Of a stretch of DNA of 64,000 nt, positions 49,595 to 57,784 are shown in pieces. Within the stretch, counting starts at the first letter, position 1; every line of letters begins with the position of its first letter. The stretch lies in the NCBI GenBank assembly GCA_029259355.1, contig JAPDIZ010000004.1, forward strand, positions 1 through 64,000, written 5' to 3'. The position numbers were made by a program, and so were the translations under genes. The stretch is from Candidatus Bathyarchaeota archaeon (GTDB lineage: Archaea; Thermoproteota; Bathyarchaeia; JAPDIZ01). The notes beneath the pieces are model-generated. The model made no database searches. It saw nothing but the letters and a program-made list of their open reading frames with translations, and was not told the origin of the DNA.

Positions 49595-50473
49595 TTGAAA
49601 AATCTGCTTCGAGCGATCGTGTTGGTTGCGGTCGTTTTTGCCTCAGCTCCCGTAGCTCTAAGCAGCTTATCTTGGAAAAAGGTCTGTGATGCGGCAGCAC
49701 CTCTGGAGGTCACCAGCTTCAAAGCAGATGGGAAATCGCTAATCTGTGGCGGAGATGAGCCTGTTTTAGTTGGAGAAGGGTCTACGTTGACGCTGGAGGT
49801 GCTTGTCTGGGACCCCTCGGCTATCGATGGGGTGTGTGTTCACATACAGGCTCCTAACGAGCGCGACGTAGAGGTTGTTCCGCTTATGAAAGTCGAGGGG
49901 GGCACGCCTACTAAATACGTAGGCAGCTGGATTGCTGAGGGATGGAGAGCCTACTACGTTGATGTGGTTGCTGAGAACTCCTCTGGTGTGGTAGCTGAGC
50001 TCGAAGACATCCTCTCCTACAGCGTGGTTTCGCTTTCTTGGGTAAGCATTCTCCCCGCCTCCGCTAAAGTGGTTGGAGTGGGAAGTTCTGCTACAGTTGC
50101 CGTAGAGCTCAGAAACCCAATAGGTGTCTCAGAGATCAGGGCTGTGGTGCACGGACCAAGTGGATTCGTCAAGGAGATTAACATGGTATACGTTGTTTCT
50201 CGCGGAGTTGCTACAGGAAGGTACATGGGCAGATGGGTCCCTGAAGAAGTTGGGCAGTATGTCGTAGATGTAGTGTTGTACGATGCTTATGGAAACTCGG
50301 TTATGGAGGAGAACGCTCTATCCGTCGAAGCCGTCGAAAACCCCCCAATATGTGCTGAAACCTTCGTTGTTCTGGGGTGCATAGCGATCGCCATAGCTCT
50401 TATCGTTGCTGTAGTGTTTCTGCAGCGCAAAGCTCCATACCAAAAGGTTAGGCTAGCTGTTGGCTACCTCTAA
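49595..50473 (+). CDS. Exported protein with Ig-like domains and C-terminal membrane anchor
   Basis: 292 residues. Signal peptide at 1-23 (LLRAIVLVAVVFASAPVALS), two beta-sandwich-like repeats of about 100 residues (residues 35-135: LTLEVLVWDPSAIDGVCVHI; residues 140-245: VAVELRNPIGVSEIRAVVHG), and a single membrane helix near 255-278 followed by a basic tail. It is probably a surface-anchored protein with the bulk outside. The function is unknown; it follows the PAPS-reductase-like gene by 48 bases. Confidence 0.65.
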   Translation: MKNLLRAIVLVAVVFASAPVALSSLSWKKVCDAAAPLEVTSFKADGKSLICGGDEPVLVGEGSTLTLEVLVWDPSAIDGVCVHIQAPNERDVEVVPLMKVEGGTPTKYVGSWIAEGWRAYYVDVVAENSSGVVAELEDILSYSVVSLSWVSILPASAKVVGVGSSATVAVELRNPIGVSEIRAVVHGPSGFVKEINMVYVVSRGVATGRYMGRWVPEEVGQYVVDVVLYDAYGNSVMEENALSVEAVENPPICAETFVVLGCIAIAIALIVAVVFLQRKAPYQKVRLAVGYL

Positions 50474-50592
50474 AACACAAATATTTCAATTTTTTGGTTT
50501 TTAGAGAAAAATTTGCTCTTTTATGCGCGTATATGTCAAAAAAATTCCTCTATTACGCGTTTGCTTTATGAGATTGTTTCATGGTATCGAAG

Positions 50593-50603
50593 TAACTTTT
50601 ATA
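50593..50603 (+). promoter_or_regulatory. TATA box of the DtxR/MntR-family gene
   Basis: AACTTTTATAG at about 50593-50603 precedes the ATG at 50634 by some 35 bases, which would give a leader of only a few bases. This supports the shorter start of the regulator. Confidence 0.4.
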
Positions 50604-50633
50604 GATTTGAATTGGTCGAAGGATTACTCGACC

Positions 50634-51056
50634 ATGGCTACAAGAGGCGTTGAAGACTATTTAGAGACCATATACGGTATTGTCGAGAAAAAGGGGTATG
50701 CGCGCGTATCCGAGATCGCTTCTGCGCTAAACGTACAGCCCTCCAGTGTCTCGGAGATGCTTAAGAGGCTAAAGGAGATGGGGTACGTCGACTACGAGAG
50801 GTATGGCGTCATCACCCTCACCGACAAGGGACGCGCTCTTGCCGAATCTGTTAGGGAGAAGCACATAATCATAAAGGAGTTTCTCGAGCTCCTCGGCGTA
50901 AGCTCAGCCATAGCTGAGGCAGATGCTTGCAAGATGGAACACCTCTTAGACCCACAAACTCTCGAGAGGTTTTCCTCATTTGTCAAGTACATAAAAGTGA
51001 GGGGATGCCCTAGGTGGTTAATGGAGTTTAAGCAGTACGCCAAGGCCAACCCCTAG
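50634..51056 (+). CDS. DtxR/MntR-family metal-dependent repressor
   Basis: 140 residues, very close in wording to bacterial MntR. The winged helix is GYARVSEIASALNVQPSSVS (20-39) with the wing near 50-60. Metal ligands: Asp8 and Glu11 (VEDYLETIYG) as in MntR, and Cys-x2-Glu-His (ACKMEH) as in DtxR, so the ligand set is mixed. There is no SH3 domain. It probably binds the TTAGG-N4-CCTAA palindromes near feoA and upstream of the hydrogenase. A longer upstream reading is not likely, given the TATA box. Confidence 0.88.
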   Translation: MATRGVEDYLETIYGIVEKKGYARVSEIASALNVQPSSVSEMLKRLKEMGYVDYERYGVITLTDKGRALAESVREKHIIIKEFLELLGVSSAIAEADACKMEHLLDPQTLERFSSFVKYIKVRGCPRWLMEFKQYAKANP

Positions 51057-51069
51057 GGGTTTTTAGCTG

Positions 51070-51309
51070 ATGTTTTGGGATCGGACAATGCTTTTGGAGA
51101 TGCTTTTGGCTGATGAGCTTGAGAAGGAAGAGAAGTCTATTCTGCAGACAGCAAGGTGTCCTTACTGCAAAGGAGAGGCTGAGCTAATAGATGTGCAGCA
51201 AGACTTTAACTTCGCCTACATGGTGTATTTCTGTGAGAACTGCGGCAGAATTTTTCAGGAGAAGCGGTTTAAGCACAGGTTCTCTTGGCTTTTCTCCAAC
51301 ACCTACTAG
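51070..51309 (+). CDS. Small zinc-ribbon protein
   Basis: 79 residues. CPYCKGEAELIDVQQ and FCENCGRIF form a C-x2-C...C-x2-C zinc ribbon spanning residues 30-58. The N terminus is helical and acidic, and the C terminus is basic and aromatic. It is probably a small DNA- or RNA-binding protein or an accessory factor. It lies 13 bases after the metal regulator gene and overlaps no real gene; Dph6 starts 15 bases later. Confidence 0.6.
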   Translation: MFWDRTMLLEMLLADELEKEEKSILQTARCPYCKGEAELIDVQQDFNFAYMVYFCENCGRIFQEKRFKHRFSWLFSNTY

Positions 51310-51323
51310 CGCTGGGAGGCATC

Positions 51324-51947
51324 ATGAGAGCAGCGCTTTTCTCAGGAGGCAAAGAGTCGCTATATGCGGCGATGAAGCTTTGGCCACCCAACTTATTTAT
51401 ATTCCTGATGTATGACCATCCTCAGCCATCTCCACACATAGCTAACTATAGAAAGGCTGTGGAAGCTGCGGAGTCCATGGGCATTTCAGTAGTCACGCTC
51501 GTCCTAAGTAGGGGGAGAGAGCGGGAGGAAACTGTGAGAGCTCTTCAAAAACTAGGGGTATCGGAGCTAGTTGCTGGAGACGTAGCAGTCGAGGATCATC
51601 TAAAATACCTTCAAGGAGTCTGCGACGAAGCTGGATGTGCGTTAAAAGAGCCCCTCTGGGGGTTGGATACGAGGGAACTCCTCTTCGAAGAGGTTGGGGC
51701 TGGAATCTGCTTCGTAGTTGTCGGAGGGGCTAAGAGGGTGTTTTCTAGCTGGCTTGGCAAAGAAGTCTACCCTAAAAACGTCAGCGCTTTCGCCGCCCAC
51801 CTCGAGCAAAGCGCGATAGACTTTGTAGGGGAAAACGGCGAATACCATACGCTGGTGGTGGACGCTCCTGTTTTTAGTCAAAGGCTTAGCTACAGGGTTG
51901 TTAGCGTAGACGAAGTGGATGAAGTGCTTCTAGCGAGGATTAGGTAG
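51324..51947 (+). CDS. dph6: Diphthine-ammonia ligase (Dph6), ATP-pyrophosphatase family
   Basis: 207 residues. The PP-loop SGGKESLYAAM (7-17), GDVAVEDHLKYLQGVC and the C-terminal GENGEYHTLV are the signatures of Dph6/COG2102. The enzyme amidates diphthine on translation elongation factor 2, giving diphthamide. The ATG at 51324 follows GGGAGGC and fits the family N terminus; a longer upstream reading overlaps the zinc-ribbon gene. Confidence 0.88.
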   Translation: MRAALFSGGKESLYAAMKLWPPNLFIFLMYDHPQPSPHIANYRKAVEAAESMGISVVTLVLSRGREREETVRALQKLGVSELVAGDVAVEDHLKYLQGVCDEAGCALKEPLWGLDTRELLFEEVGAGICFVVVGGAKRVFSSWLGKEVYPKNVSAFAAHLEQSAIDFVGENGEYHTLVVDAPVFSQRLSYRVVSVDEVDEVLLARIR

Positions 51948-52163
51948 GGCTTCTCGGCGACACACCCGCTTTTTTGCGAAGAATTTGTCAGCTAAATTTA
52001 TCTTTATCAAATGGGGGTATAGAGTTAGTAAGTATCCAAAGGTGATGTGGTCATAGCCTTTGGGCGCGAGTTTCGGCTTATCACGAGAAGGAGAGCGCCT
52101 CAGTAGCGATCGGGGGGCAGACAATCTCCGAGACGGACATCAAGATGGTTGGAGGTTTTAGGT

Positions 52164-52772
52164 ATGATATCCCTCGATAAGCGTGATATGAAGATAATCA
52201 ACATACTCGCCAGAAACCCCGACATTTCGCAGGAGGAAATCGCTAGACAGCTGGGCATCTCTCAGCCAGCGGTTGCGCTGCGCATACGAAAGCTGAGGGA
52301 CGCAGGAGCGCTTGTGAAGTATGTAGGAGTTGATCCCTTCAAGCTCGACCTCTACATAGCTAAGGTCGAGGCCTCAGCCAACGACCCCGACAAGGTATTC
52401 GACACTTTCAGAAACTGCCCCTTCTTCCTCAACGGCTTCGTAACCTCTGGCAGGAGAAACCTCTGCCTATTCCTCTCAGCTGAAAACCCCTCAACCATCG
52501 AGTCCATAGTGAGCAAAAGGCTCAAGAGCGACTCCGTAGCCGATGGGGTAGAGCTTGACTTCGTGATGTCGTCGGCTAGGAGCGTAGTGATCTCCAAGAG
52601 GTTTGGCGGAAGGAACTACGCAGGTGAGAGACCTCCGTGCAACTGCGAGAACTTCTGCTCAGACTGCAAATACTACCAAAACGGGTTCTGCGTCGGCTGC
52701 CCAGCCGTCGGCTACTACCGAGGAAAGCTGGTTCCCACCAAGAGCAAGAAGCCAATCGCTATGGGGCAATGA
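52164..52772 (+). CDS. Lrp/AsnC-family regulator with cysteine-rich C terminus
   Basis: 202 residues. DKRDMKIINILARNPDISQE (5-24) and the helix-turn-helix EEIARQLGISQPAVALRIRK are AsnC-type, followed by an RAM-like domain. The last 45 residues hold six cysteines (CNCENFCSDCKYYQNGFCVG, then CPAVGYYRG), which could bind a metal or Fe-S cluster and act as a redox or metal switch. The ATG at 52164 follows GGAGGTTTTAGGT; the TTG at 52149 is less likely. It overlaps the next gene by 4 bases. Confidence 0.85.
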   Translation: MISLDKRDMKIINILARNPDISQEEIARQLGISQPAVALRIRKLRDAGALVKYVGVDPFKLDLYIAKVEASANDPDKVFDTFRNCPFFLNGFVTSGRRNLCLFLSAENPSTIESIVSKRLKSDSVADGVELDFVMSSARSVVISKRFGGRNYAGERPPCNCENFCSDCKYYQNGFCVGCPAVGYYRGKLVPTKSKKPIAMGQ

Positions 52773-53065
52773 CCTCCGAAGACCTCTTAGAGGTCGAGCA
52801 CCTCCCCCAGAGGTTCGTGCTTAGGCTTCCAAGAGGAAGGGAGTGCTACCTCAAGTATCGGTTAGAGGGCTCTACCCTCTACATAGACAAGGTGTACACC
52901 CCAGAGGAGTACAGGAACAGGGGCTTTGCGGAGAAGCTCGTTGAGAAAGCCCTCAGGTACGCTGAGGAAAGCTCCTTAGCGGTTGTTCCCAAGTGCAGCT
53001 ACGCTAAGCGGTACTTCGAGAAGCACCCAGAGAAGAGGGCTTTGCTCAAACCCAGCACATCCTAA
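52769..53065 (+). CDS. GNAT-like N-acetyltransferase (YjdJ-type small family)
   Basis: 98 residues. RLPRGRECYLKYRLEGSTLY, IDKVYTPEEYRNRGFAEKLV (acetyl-CoA loop, RxxGxA-like) and the following helix match the small GCN5-related acetyltransferase family. The substrate is unknown. Its ATG overlaps the stop of the Lrp gene (ATGA), so the two are coupled. It converges on the MaoC gene. Confidence 0.75.
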   Translation: MTSEDLLEVEHLPQRFVLRLPRGRECYLKYRLEGSTLYIDKVYTPEEYRNRGFAEKLVEKALRYAEESSLAVVPKCSYAKRYFEKHPEKRALLKPSTS

Positions 53066-53083
53066 AAAAGAGAGATGTGCTTT

Positions 53084-53527
53084 TCATTGCTTCCTGAAGT
53101 ATAGAAAGGTCATCTCAGAAGTCATGACAACTCCCTTGCTCTTCTCCACACACCTTACGTCGAACACCACCTTACCGATGTCTGACCTCTTAGTCTCCTC
53201 CTTCTTCAGCACCTCACACTCGATGAAGAGCTCGTCTCCCGGAAGCACGGGCTTGACGAACCTGACGCCATCTAGCCTCTGCCAGATGTAGAGGTGCTCG
53301 AACAAGCCAGCTTTGTGCATCAAGCCGACTGCGACGGATATGGTGAGGAAGCCATGAGCAACCAAGTCTTCGAAGCCTAGTCTTCTACAGAACTCCTTGT
53401 CCACGTGGAGGGGGTGGGTGTCCCAAGAGAGCCCAGCGCATATGTAAACGTCTTCCTCAGTTATCCTCCGGCTGGGTGTGGTGAACCTCTGCCCAACGAC
53501 GAAGTCCTCGAAGTACAAGCTACGCAA
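53084..53527 (-). CDS. MaoC-like enoyl-CoA hydratase
   Basis: 147 residues, hot-dog fold. RRITEEDVYICAGLSWDTHP (near 20-40) then LHVDKEFC is the hydratase-2 motif with the catalytic aspartate and histidine, and VAHGFLTISVAVGLM follows. Such enzymes hydrate (R)-enoyl-CoA. It overlaps the stop of the luciferase-like gene by 8 bases and lies downstream of the dehydratase, which suggests action on C4 CoA esters. Confidence 0.82.
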   Translation of the reverse strand: MRSLYFEDFVVGQRFTTPSRRITEEDVYICAGLSWDTHPLHVDKEFCRRLGFEDLVAHGFLTISVAVGLMHKAGLFEHLYIWQRLDGVRFVKPVLPGDELFIECEVLKKEETKRSDIGKVVFDVRCVEKSKGVVMTSEMTFLYFRKQ

Positions 53528-54587
53528 GCCCCCTGAAGTAGGCGATCACCTCATTTGCGAAGAGCTTTAGCGTATCCTTCATCTGCTCGTATCTGACGAG
53601 GAGGGGTATGCTGAAGAACCTCACGCCAGCCTTGATGTAGGCGTCTATCTGCTCTATGCAGTCCTCTGGCGAGCCGCAGATAAACCTCCCCTCCAAAGCT
53701 TCGTCGGGGACCTTCTTAGCTTCTCCAAGCATCTTCTTCACTGTCTCTTCGTTGAACACTATCTTGGTTATTCTGTACTCATCCGAAATCTCTACACCAA
53801 ACTTCTTCAGAAGCTCGGGAGCCTGTATCAGGTACATCTTGGCCGGGATCTCAATGGCCTTCCTCGCTTCCTCTGGGTTTTTGGAAACTACGCAGTAGGT
53901 GTAGTAAGCAGGGATTATGGAGTCGGGGTCTCTCCCAAAGTTCGACCTAGCCATCCCCCTAAGCTCAGCTAGCCTCTGAGAGTACTCCTCGGGAGTGAGG
54001 AAGAGAGGTATCCACCCATCCCCCAGCTCAGCAACAATCCTCAAGGTCTGTGGGGAGTTTGCAGCTATGATGAGCGGTGGGTGGGGCTTCTGAACAGGCT
54101 TGGGCTGAAGCAGTGCCTTCTCCAGCTTGAAGATCCTTCCCTGCCACGTAATCCTCTCGTCAGAGGTCCAGAGCATCTTGATGACCCTGACTCCTTCATA
54201 GGTTCTCGTAACCCGCTTGTCCCATGGGACTCCGTAGGGGTCTAGGTTCATCGCCTCGCCCACCCCCACGCCGAGAAACGCTCTACCCCTCGAGATGATG
54301 TCCACAGTGGTGACCATTTGAGCGAGCACAGCGGGGTGGTGTCTGTGAACGTCGCTAACCACGGTGCCCAGCATAACCCTCTTGGTCTGCGTAGCCAGAG
54401 CGGCCAGAACTGTCCAAGCCTCGAGGGAGTCGAAGCGCTTTATCCCAAAGGCTACGGTGTGGTCAGCCATCACAGCTGCGTCGAAGCCCACTTCCTCGCA
54501 GTACTTTGCGAAGTCTAGGATCATGTCCCATGGGTTTAGCGGAAGCTGGTAGCCAAACCTAACCTCCTCGTACTTGGGCTTGGACAA
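53520..54587 (-). CDS. LLM-class (luciferase-like) F420- or flavin-dependent oxidoreductase
   Basis: 355 residues. FGYQLPLNPWDMILDFAKYC near 12-31, MADHTVAFG, LGTVVSDVHRHHPAVLAQ and GRAFLGVGVGEAMNLDPYG are hallmarks of the family that includes Mer and F420-dependent glucose-6-phosphate dehydrogenases. Given that the window encodes the methanopterin pathway, a coenzyme F420-dependent enzyme is likely, but the substrate is unknown. It is not Mer itself, whose wording is different. It lies between the dehydratase (6 bases) and MaoC. Confidence 0.82.
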   Translation of the reverse strand: MSKPKYEEVRFGYQLPLNPWDMILDFAKYCEEVGFDAAVMADHTVAFGIKRFDSLEAWTVLAALATQTKRVMLGTVVSDVHRHHPAVLAQMVTTVDIISRGRAFLGVGVGEAMNLDPYGVPWDKRVTRTYEGVRVIKMLWTSDERITWQGRIFKLEKALLQPKPVQKPHPPLIIAANSPQTLRIVAELGDGWIPLFLTPEEYSQRLAELRGMARSNFGRDPDSIIPAYYTYCVVSKNPEEARKAIEIPAKMYLIQAPELLKKFGVEISDEYRITKIVFNEETVKKMLGEAKKVPDEALEGRFICGSPEDCIEQIDAYIKAGVRFFSIPLLVRYEQMKDTLKLFANEVIAYFRGLA

Positions 54588-54593
54588 AGCCGC

Positions 54594-56039
54594 TTACCCC
54601 GGAAACTCCTTCCTTGTGCCCGCTAGGTACTCAGCGATCTTCTTCTTTTCCTCAAAGTCGTAGGATTGGCTAACGGCTATCTCCTCCATGATGGGAGATC
54701 CTCCTCCGTGCACTCCAGCTACCTGAAACACCCCTGCGTAGGCTGAGCAGATCATGTCGGAAATCAGCCTAAAGCATCGGTGGACGTTTTCGGCTGGGAC
54801 ATCGGCTCTCCTCATGATGTACTTCTCGAGGTACTTGGCGGTTTCTGGGTTGATGAACTCCTCCTCAAACGGCAGTGTGGCTGGTAGGCCTCCCGCCAAC
54901 TCCGCCACGATGTCGTACTCCTCGTATATGTGCAGACCTGCGTGCCTCCTGCCTATGTTGGCGTACACCATGTTGGGTATACAGGTTCCCGAGCCAGCCT
55001 TCTCGGAGTACATGGCTGAGGCTACGCCCGCTGCGTATACTAGCTCGGCCGTACACGCCATATCGACTAGCCTTCGCCTAACGTGTGGCCTATCTAGTAT
55101 CCCGTTGTAGTCGGACACCAAGACAGCGGCTCCGAGCAAGACATCGGTAAACGCTGGCTTGCATCCACAGTAGCTGTGTCGGTGGTAGAGCGCAAAGAGC
55201 GCAGCTAGCCTTCCAGCGTACCTCCACTCGCCGCACATGAACACTCTATCCCATGGGACGAAGACATCGTCGAATATTACGAAGGAGTCTCCTATTCCGT
55301 ACTCGCAGTACGGCGCCTTGAACTTCTTCCTTGGCCTAGGCGAGGTTGCGCGTGTAATGAGCTTAACCCCTTCCGTGTCAGCTGGTATTGCGAAGGACAC
55401 AGCCCAATCAGCATCTTTTTCGGTCATCGCTCTGGTGGGAACCACGATTAGCTCGTCCGCATAAGCTGCTACGGTTATGTGGTTCTTAGCTCCCTTAACC
55501 ACTATGCCATCGCTTCGCTTTTCGACTATACGTACATAGAGATCGGGGTCAGCTTGCTGGTGTGGCCTAAGAACCCTGTTCCCCTTAACGTCGGTCTGTG
55601 CACAGGCTGCGACGAGGTCATTTTCTTGGAAGTACCTTAGGAACTTGAGGAATCTGTCGTAGTAGTCGGTTCCGTACTCCTGATCCAGCTCATAGGTAAC
55701 CACCGAAAGCGCGTTTATGGCGTCGCAGCCCATACACCTCTGGATACAACCACCAGTCATCCTGCAGTAGATCCTGATCATCTGCTGCTTCTTCAAGAGG
55801 TCTTCTGGCGACTGGTTAACGTGGGTAAAGCGGTTTATCTTCTCGCCAGTGAGGTGAGACGTAGCGGTCATCAAGCCATCGTACTTGGGGTTTTGGGCTT
55901 GCTCAAAGGTTTTGCATATCACGTTTATCCCCGGCCTCAGCCTAGGGTCGTCTCTCCCGACGCGCTCGCCGCCTATGTATATGTTGGGCTTCATCTGCTT
56001 GAGGCGCTCAAGGTACTCATCTGGTGTTTTCATCGGCAT
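54594..56039 (-). CDS. 4-hydroxybutyryl-CoA dehydratase-type (HpaB superfamily) enzyme
   Basis: 481 residues from the ATG at 56039. The four [4Fe-4S] ligands of the Clostridium enzyme (Cys99, Cys103, His292, Cys299) have counterparts at Cys98 and Cys102 (GGCIQRCMGCD) and at His286 and Cys293 (HRHSYCGC), with the same spacing. The flavin domain (SHLTGEKINRF; SPRPRKKFKAPYCEYG) is present. The enzyme dehydrates 4-hydroxybutyryl-CoA to crotonyl-CoA. This step occurs in the archaeal 4-hydroxybutyrate CO2-fixation cycles and in aminobutyrate fermentation. An upstream ATG at 56069 is less likely; the TATA-like CATTTATTG lies near it. Confidence 0.85.
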   Translation of the reverse strand: MPMKTPDEYLERLKQMKPNIYIGGERVGRDDPRLRPGINVICKTFEQAQNPKYDGLMTATSHLTGEKINRFTHVNQSPEDLLKKQQMIRIYCRMTGGCIQRCMGCDAINALSVVTYELDQEYGTDYYDRFLKFLRYFQENDLVAACAQTDVKGNRVLRPHQQADPDLYVRIVEKRSDGIVVKGAKNHITVAAYADELIVVPTRAMTEKDADWAVSFAIPADTEGVKLITRATSPRPRKKFKAPYCEYGIGDSFVIFDDVFVPWDRVFMCGEWRYAGRLAALFALYHRHSYCGCKPAFTDVLLGAAVLVSDYNGILDRPHVRRRLVDMACTAELVYAAGVASAMYSEKAGSGTCIPNMVYANIGRRHAGLHIYEEYDIVAELAGGLPATLPFEEEFINPETAKYLEKYIMRRADVPAENVHRCFRLISDMICSAYAGVFQVAGVHGGGSPIMEEIAVSQSYDFEEKKKIAEYLAGTRKEFPG

Positions 56040-56103
56040 ACAAAACCCCCCTGAATTTTTCGAAGACAATAAATGGTAGGAGCAAAGGCTTACTTAACAG
56101 CTC

Positions 56104-56535
56104 CTATGCCAAAAGCTCCAGCTTCCTTGCGTACATCAGCGAAAAGCAGATTGAGTTCGAAGACATTGGCAAGGAGAGTATAAGCGCAAGAAGCGTTGGA
56201 GAAGACGAGTCTCTATCCTCGATCACGGAGGAGATTTCGAGGGCTCGCCTCATGCTCATGGAGAGCAGCAGCTCCGGAGGGAGTAGCTGAATCACTCGCC
56301 TACCAGTCCACTTCCAGCTAATGTATCCATAGGTAAGGTAGGTTGCGCAAGCGATGAACAGCCAAGCCAAAACTGCTCTCAACCAGACTACTTGGTGGAC
56401 GAATTCGTATTCGGAGAGGAGGTCAACCAGCGCTATAGATGTAGCGTCTAGCACTGTGAGCGCGAATAGGGTGATTAGTGTAGCAGCCAAAACAATCTTC
56501 CTCCAGCTCAGCTCCATCGCGCAGCACCTACTCAA
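56104..56535 (-). CDS. Hypothetical membrane protein
   Basis: 143 residues with two clear hydrophobic helices (about 12-35 and 52-70) and a polar C terminus rich in serine and acidic residues. I do not recognise the family. Its start overlaps the UDG-like gene stop by 8 bases, so the two are probably co-transcribed. Confidence 0.5.
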   Translation of the reverse strand: MSRCCAMELSWRKIVLAATLITLFALTVLDATSIALVDLLSEYEFVHQVVWLRAVLAWLFIACATYLTYGYISWKWTGRRVIQLLPPELLLSMSMRRALEISSVIEDRDSSSPTLLALILSLPMSSNSICFSLMYARKLELLA

Positions 56536-57109
56536 ATAGGTGTTTTCTAACCTTTGGAGCTAGGTGTCTGCCGAATCTGAAGATGTAGTTGGGATGGGGC
56601 GTGTAAACGACTTCGAGGCCATCGATTCGGCAAACGCTAACCCCCAGCAAGCTCTTCGGAGGCTCTACGCCCAGGACATCGCGCACGGATTCGGCTGCGT
56701 ACCTACCCATAGCTACCAACCGCTTTGGCTTGAGCAAATCCAACTCCTTCTTAAGCATCCACACGCAGTTCTTCCTCATCTCGGGAAGCGCTTTTCTATT
56801 AGGTGGTCTGCACTTGATGGATGCGGTTACGAAAACGCCTCTGTCGAAGAGGGTTTTCAGCAGCTGGATGTCCTCAGCACGAAGCTCTCCAACTATTAAT
56901 TTGAGGGAGAGCCTCAGTCTGTCGAAGGATTCTAGGTTGTAGAAGAAGCTGGTCTTTTGGCCAGGTGGTGGAGACTCCCCTATCGCCAGAGTCTCTACTC
57001 TCTGCGGAAGCCACTTGGAGTACGTTGAGTGCTTGGCAAAGGGCTTGTCGATTACTACACATTTCTGGCACTTAATCACTGCTTCCTCTAGAGGCTTTGT
57101 CCTCATCAA
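56528..57109 (-). CDS. Uracil-DNA-glycosylase-superfamily protein
   Basis: 193 residues. A UDG fold is suggested by ETLAIGESPPPGQKTSFFYN (near 36-55), where family 4 enzymes have GEAPG, the central TASIKCRPPNRKALPEMRKN (near 100-120), and the C-terminal VVYTPHPNY (near 172). The cysteines KCQKC near 14 resemble part of the [4Fe-4S] ligand set of families 4 and 5. The changed first motif makes uracil excision uncertain; another base or nucleotide target is possible. Confidence 0.65.
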   Translation of the reverse strand: MMRTKPLEEAVIKCQKCVVIDKPFAKHSTYSKWLPQRVETLAIGESPPPGQKTSFFYNLESFDRLRLSLKLIVGELRAEDIQLLKTLFDRGVFVTASIKCRPPNRKALPEMRKNCVWMLKKELDLLKPKRLVAMGRYAAESVRDVLGVEPPKSLLGVSVCRIDGLEVVYTPHPNYIFRFGRHLAPKVRKHLFE

Positions 57110-57115
57110 CCGACT

Positions 57116-57784
57116 TCACTGTTTTAGCACAAACCTTTGGAAAAACTCTACTACTCCACGCCCATTTGGGTTTTGGCAGACGTAGTCTGCTCTCGCCTTA
57201 AGCTCGGGGAGAGCATTGGCTACCGCTGCGCAGAACCCAGCTACCTCAAACAGAGGTAAGTCGTTCTCCGCATCTCCTATGCAAGCAACTTCCCTAGGAT
57301 CTATAGCCATCGCCTCACACGCTCTAGACAGCCCAAACCCCTTATCAACGCCTCGAGGAAGCACCATCACCCTATCTCGGTTGAACTCTAGGCGAGCGAT
57401 GGATTCTAGGCCCTCGGAGCTTAAGGCGTGCTCTACTTCACTGGTAACTGATCTATCGAAGGATAGGATGACCTCCCCCACTTCAGCGGTGGGATCAGCT
57501 ATTCGCTTCTCTAAGACGCTGCACAACCTCCCCCACTCTTTGTCGGGGAAGAAGGCATATCTCCTGCCAGAGGTTTCTACCAAAGCTCCGTTCTCCGCAA
57601 CGACTGCGTCAAACTTTGCCAAGAGGTTTTTGTCAACGGTGGAGATTACTCTCCCCGTCACTAGGATGAGCTTTACACGTTTCCTCGCCTCCTCCAAAAC
57701 CCTCAAAACCTCCTCAGAGGGGTGAGGTGTGCCGCTGACTAGGGTGCCGTCGAAGTCGGCTGCGACTGCTGCAAACCGCTTCAA
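57116..57784 (-). CDS. HAD-superfamily phosphatase (archaeal phosphoglycolate phosphatase-like)
   Basis: 222 residues, Cof-type HAD. DFDGTLVSG (near 8-16) provides the nucleophile aspartates, VTGRVIST the second motif, and GDAENDLPLF near 185 the metal site. Length and order match archaeal phosphoglycolate phosphatase, though sucrose- or mannosyl-phosphate phosphatases are close. It overlaps the GT4 gene by 4 bases; a sugar-phosphate role coupled to that transferase is therefore also plausible. Confidence 0.82.
   Translation of the reverse strand: MKRFAAVAADFDGTLVSGTPHPSEEVLRVLEEARKRVKLILVTGRVISTVDKNLLAKFDAVVAENGALVETSGRRYAFFPDKEWGRLCSVLEKRIADPTAEVGEVILSFDRSVTSEVEHALSSEGLESIARLEFNRDRVMVLPRGVDKGFGLSRACEAMAIDPREVACIGDAENDLPLFEVAGFCAAVANALPELKARADYVCQNPNGRGVVEFFQRFVLKQ

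Noticed and set aside
52030-52150. C/D-box or other small RNA upstream of the Lrp gene
   Set aside because: A GTGATGT near 52041 resembles a C box, but no D box or second box pair follows at sensible spacing.
54594-56039. 4-hydroxyphenylacetate 3-monooxygenase (HpaB) for the dehydratase-type gene
   Set aside because: HpaB lacks the [4Fe-4S] ligands; here all four cysteine/histidine positions are present with the dehydratase spacing.
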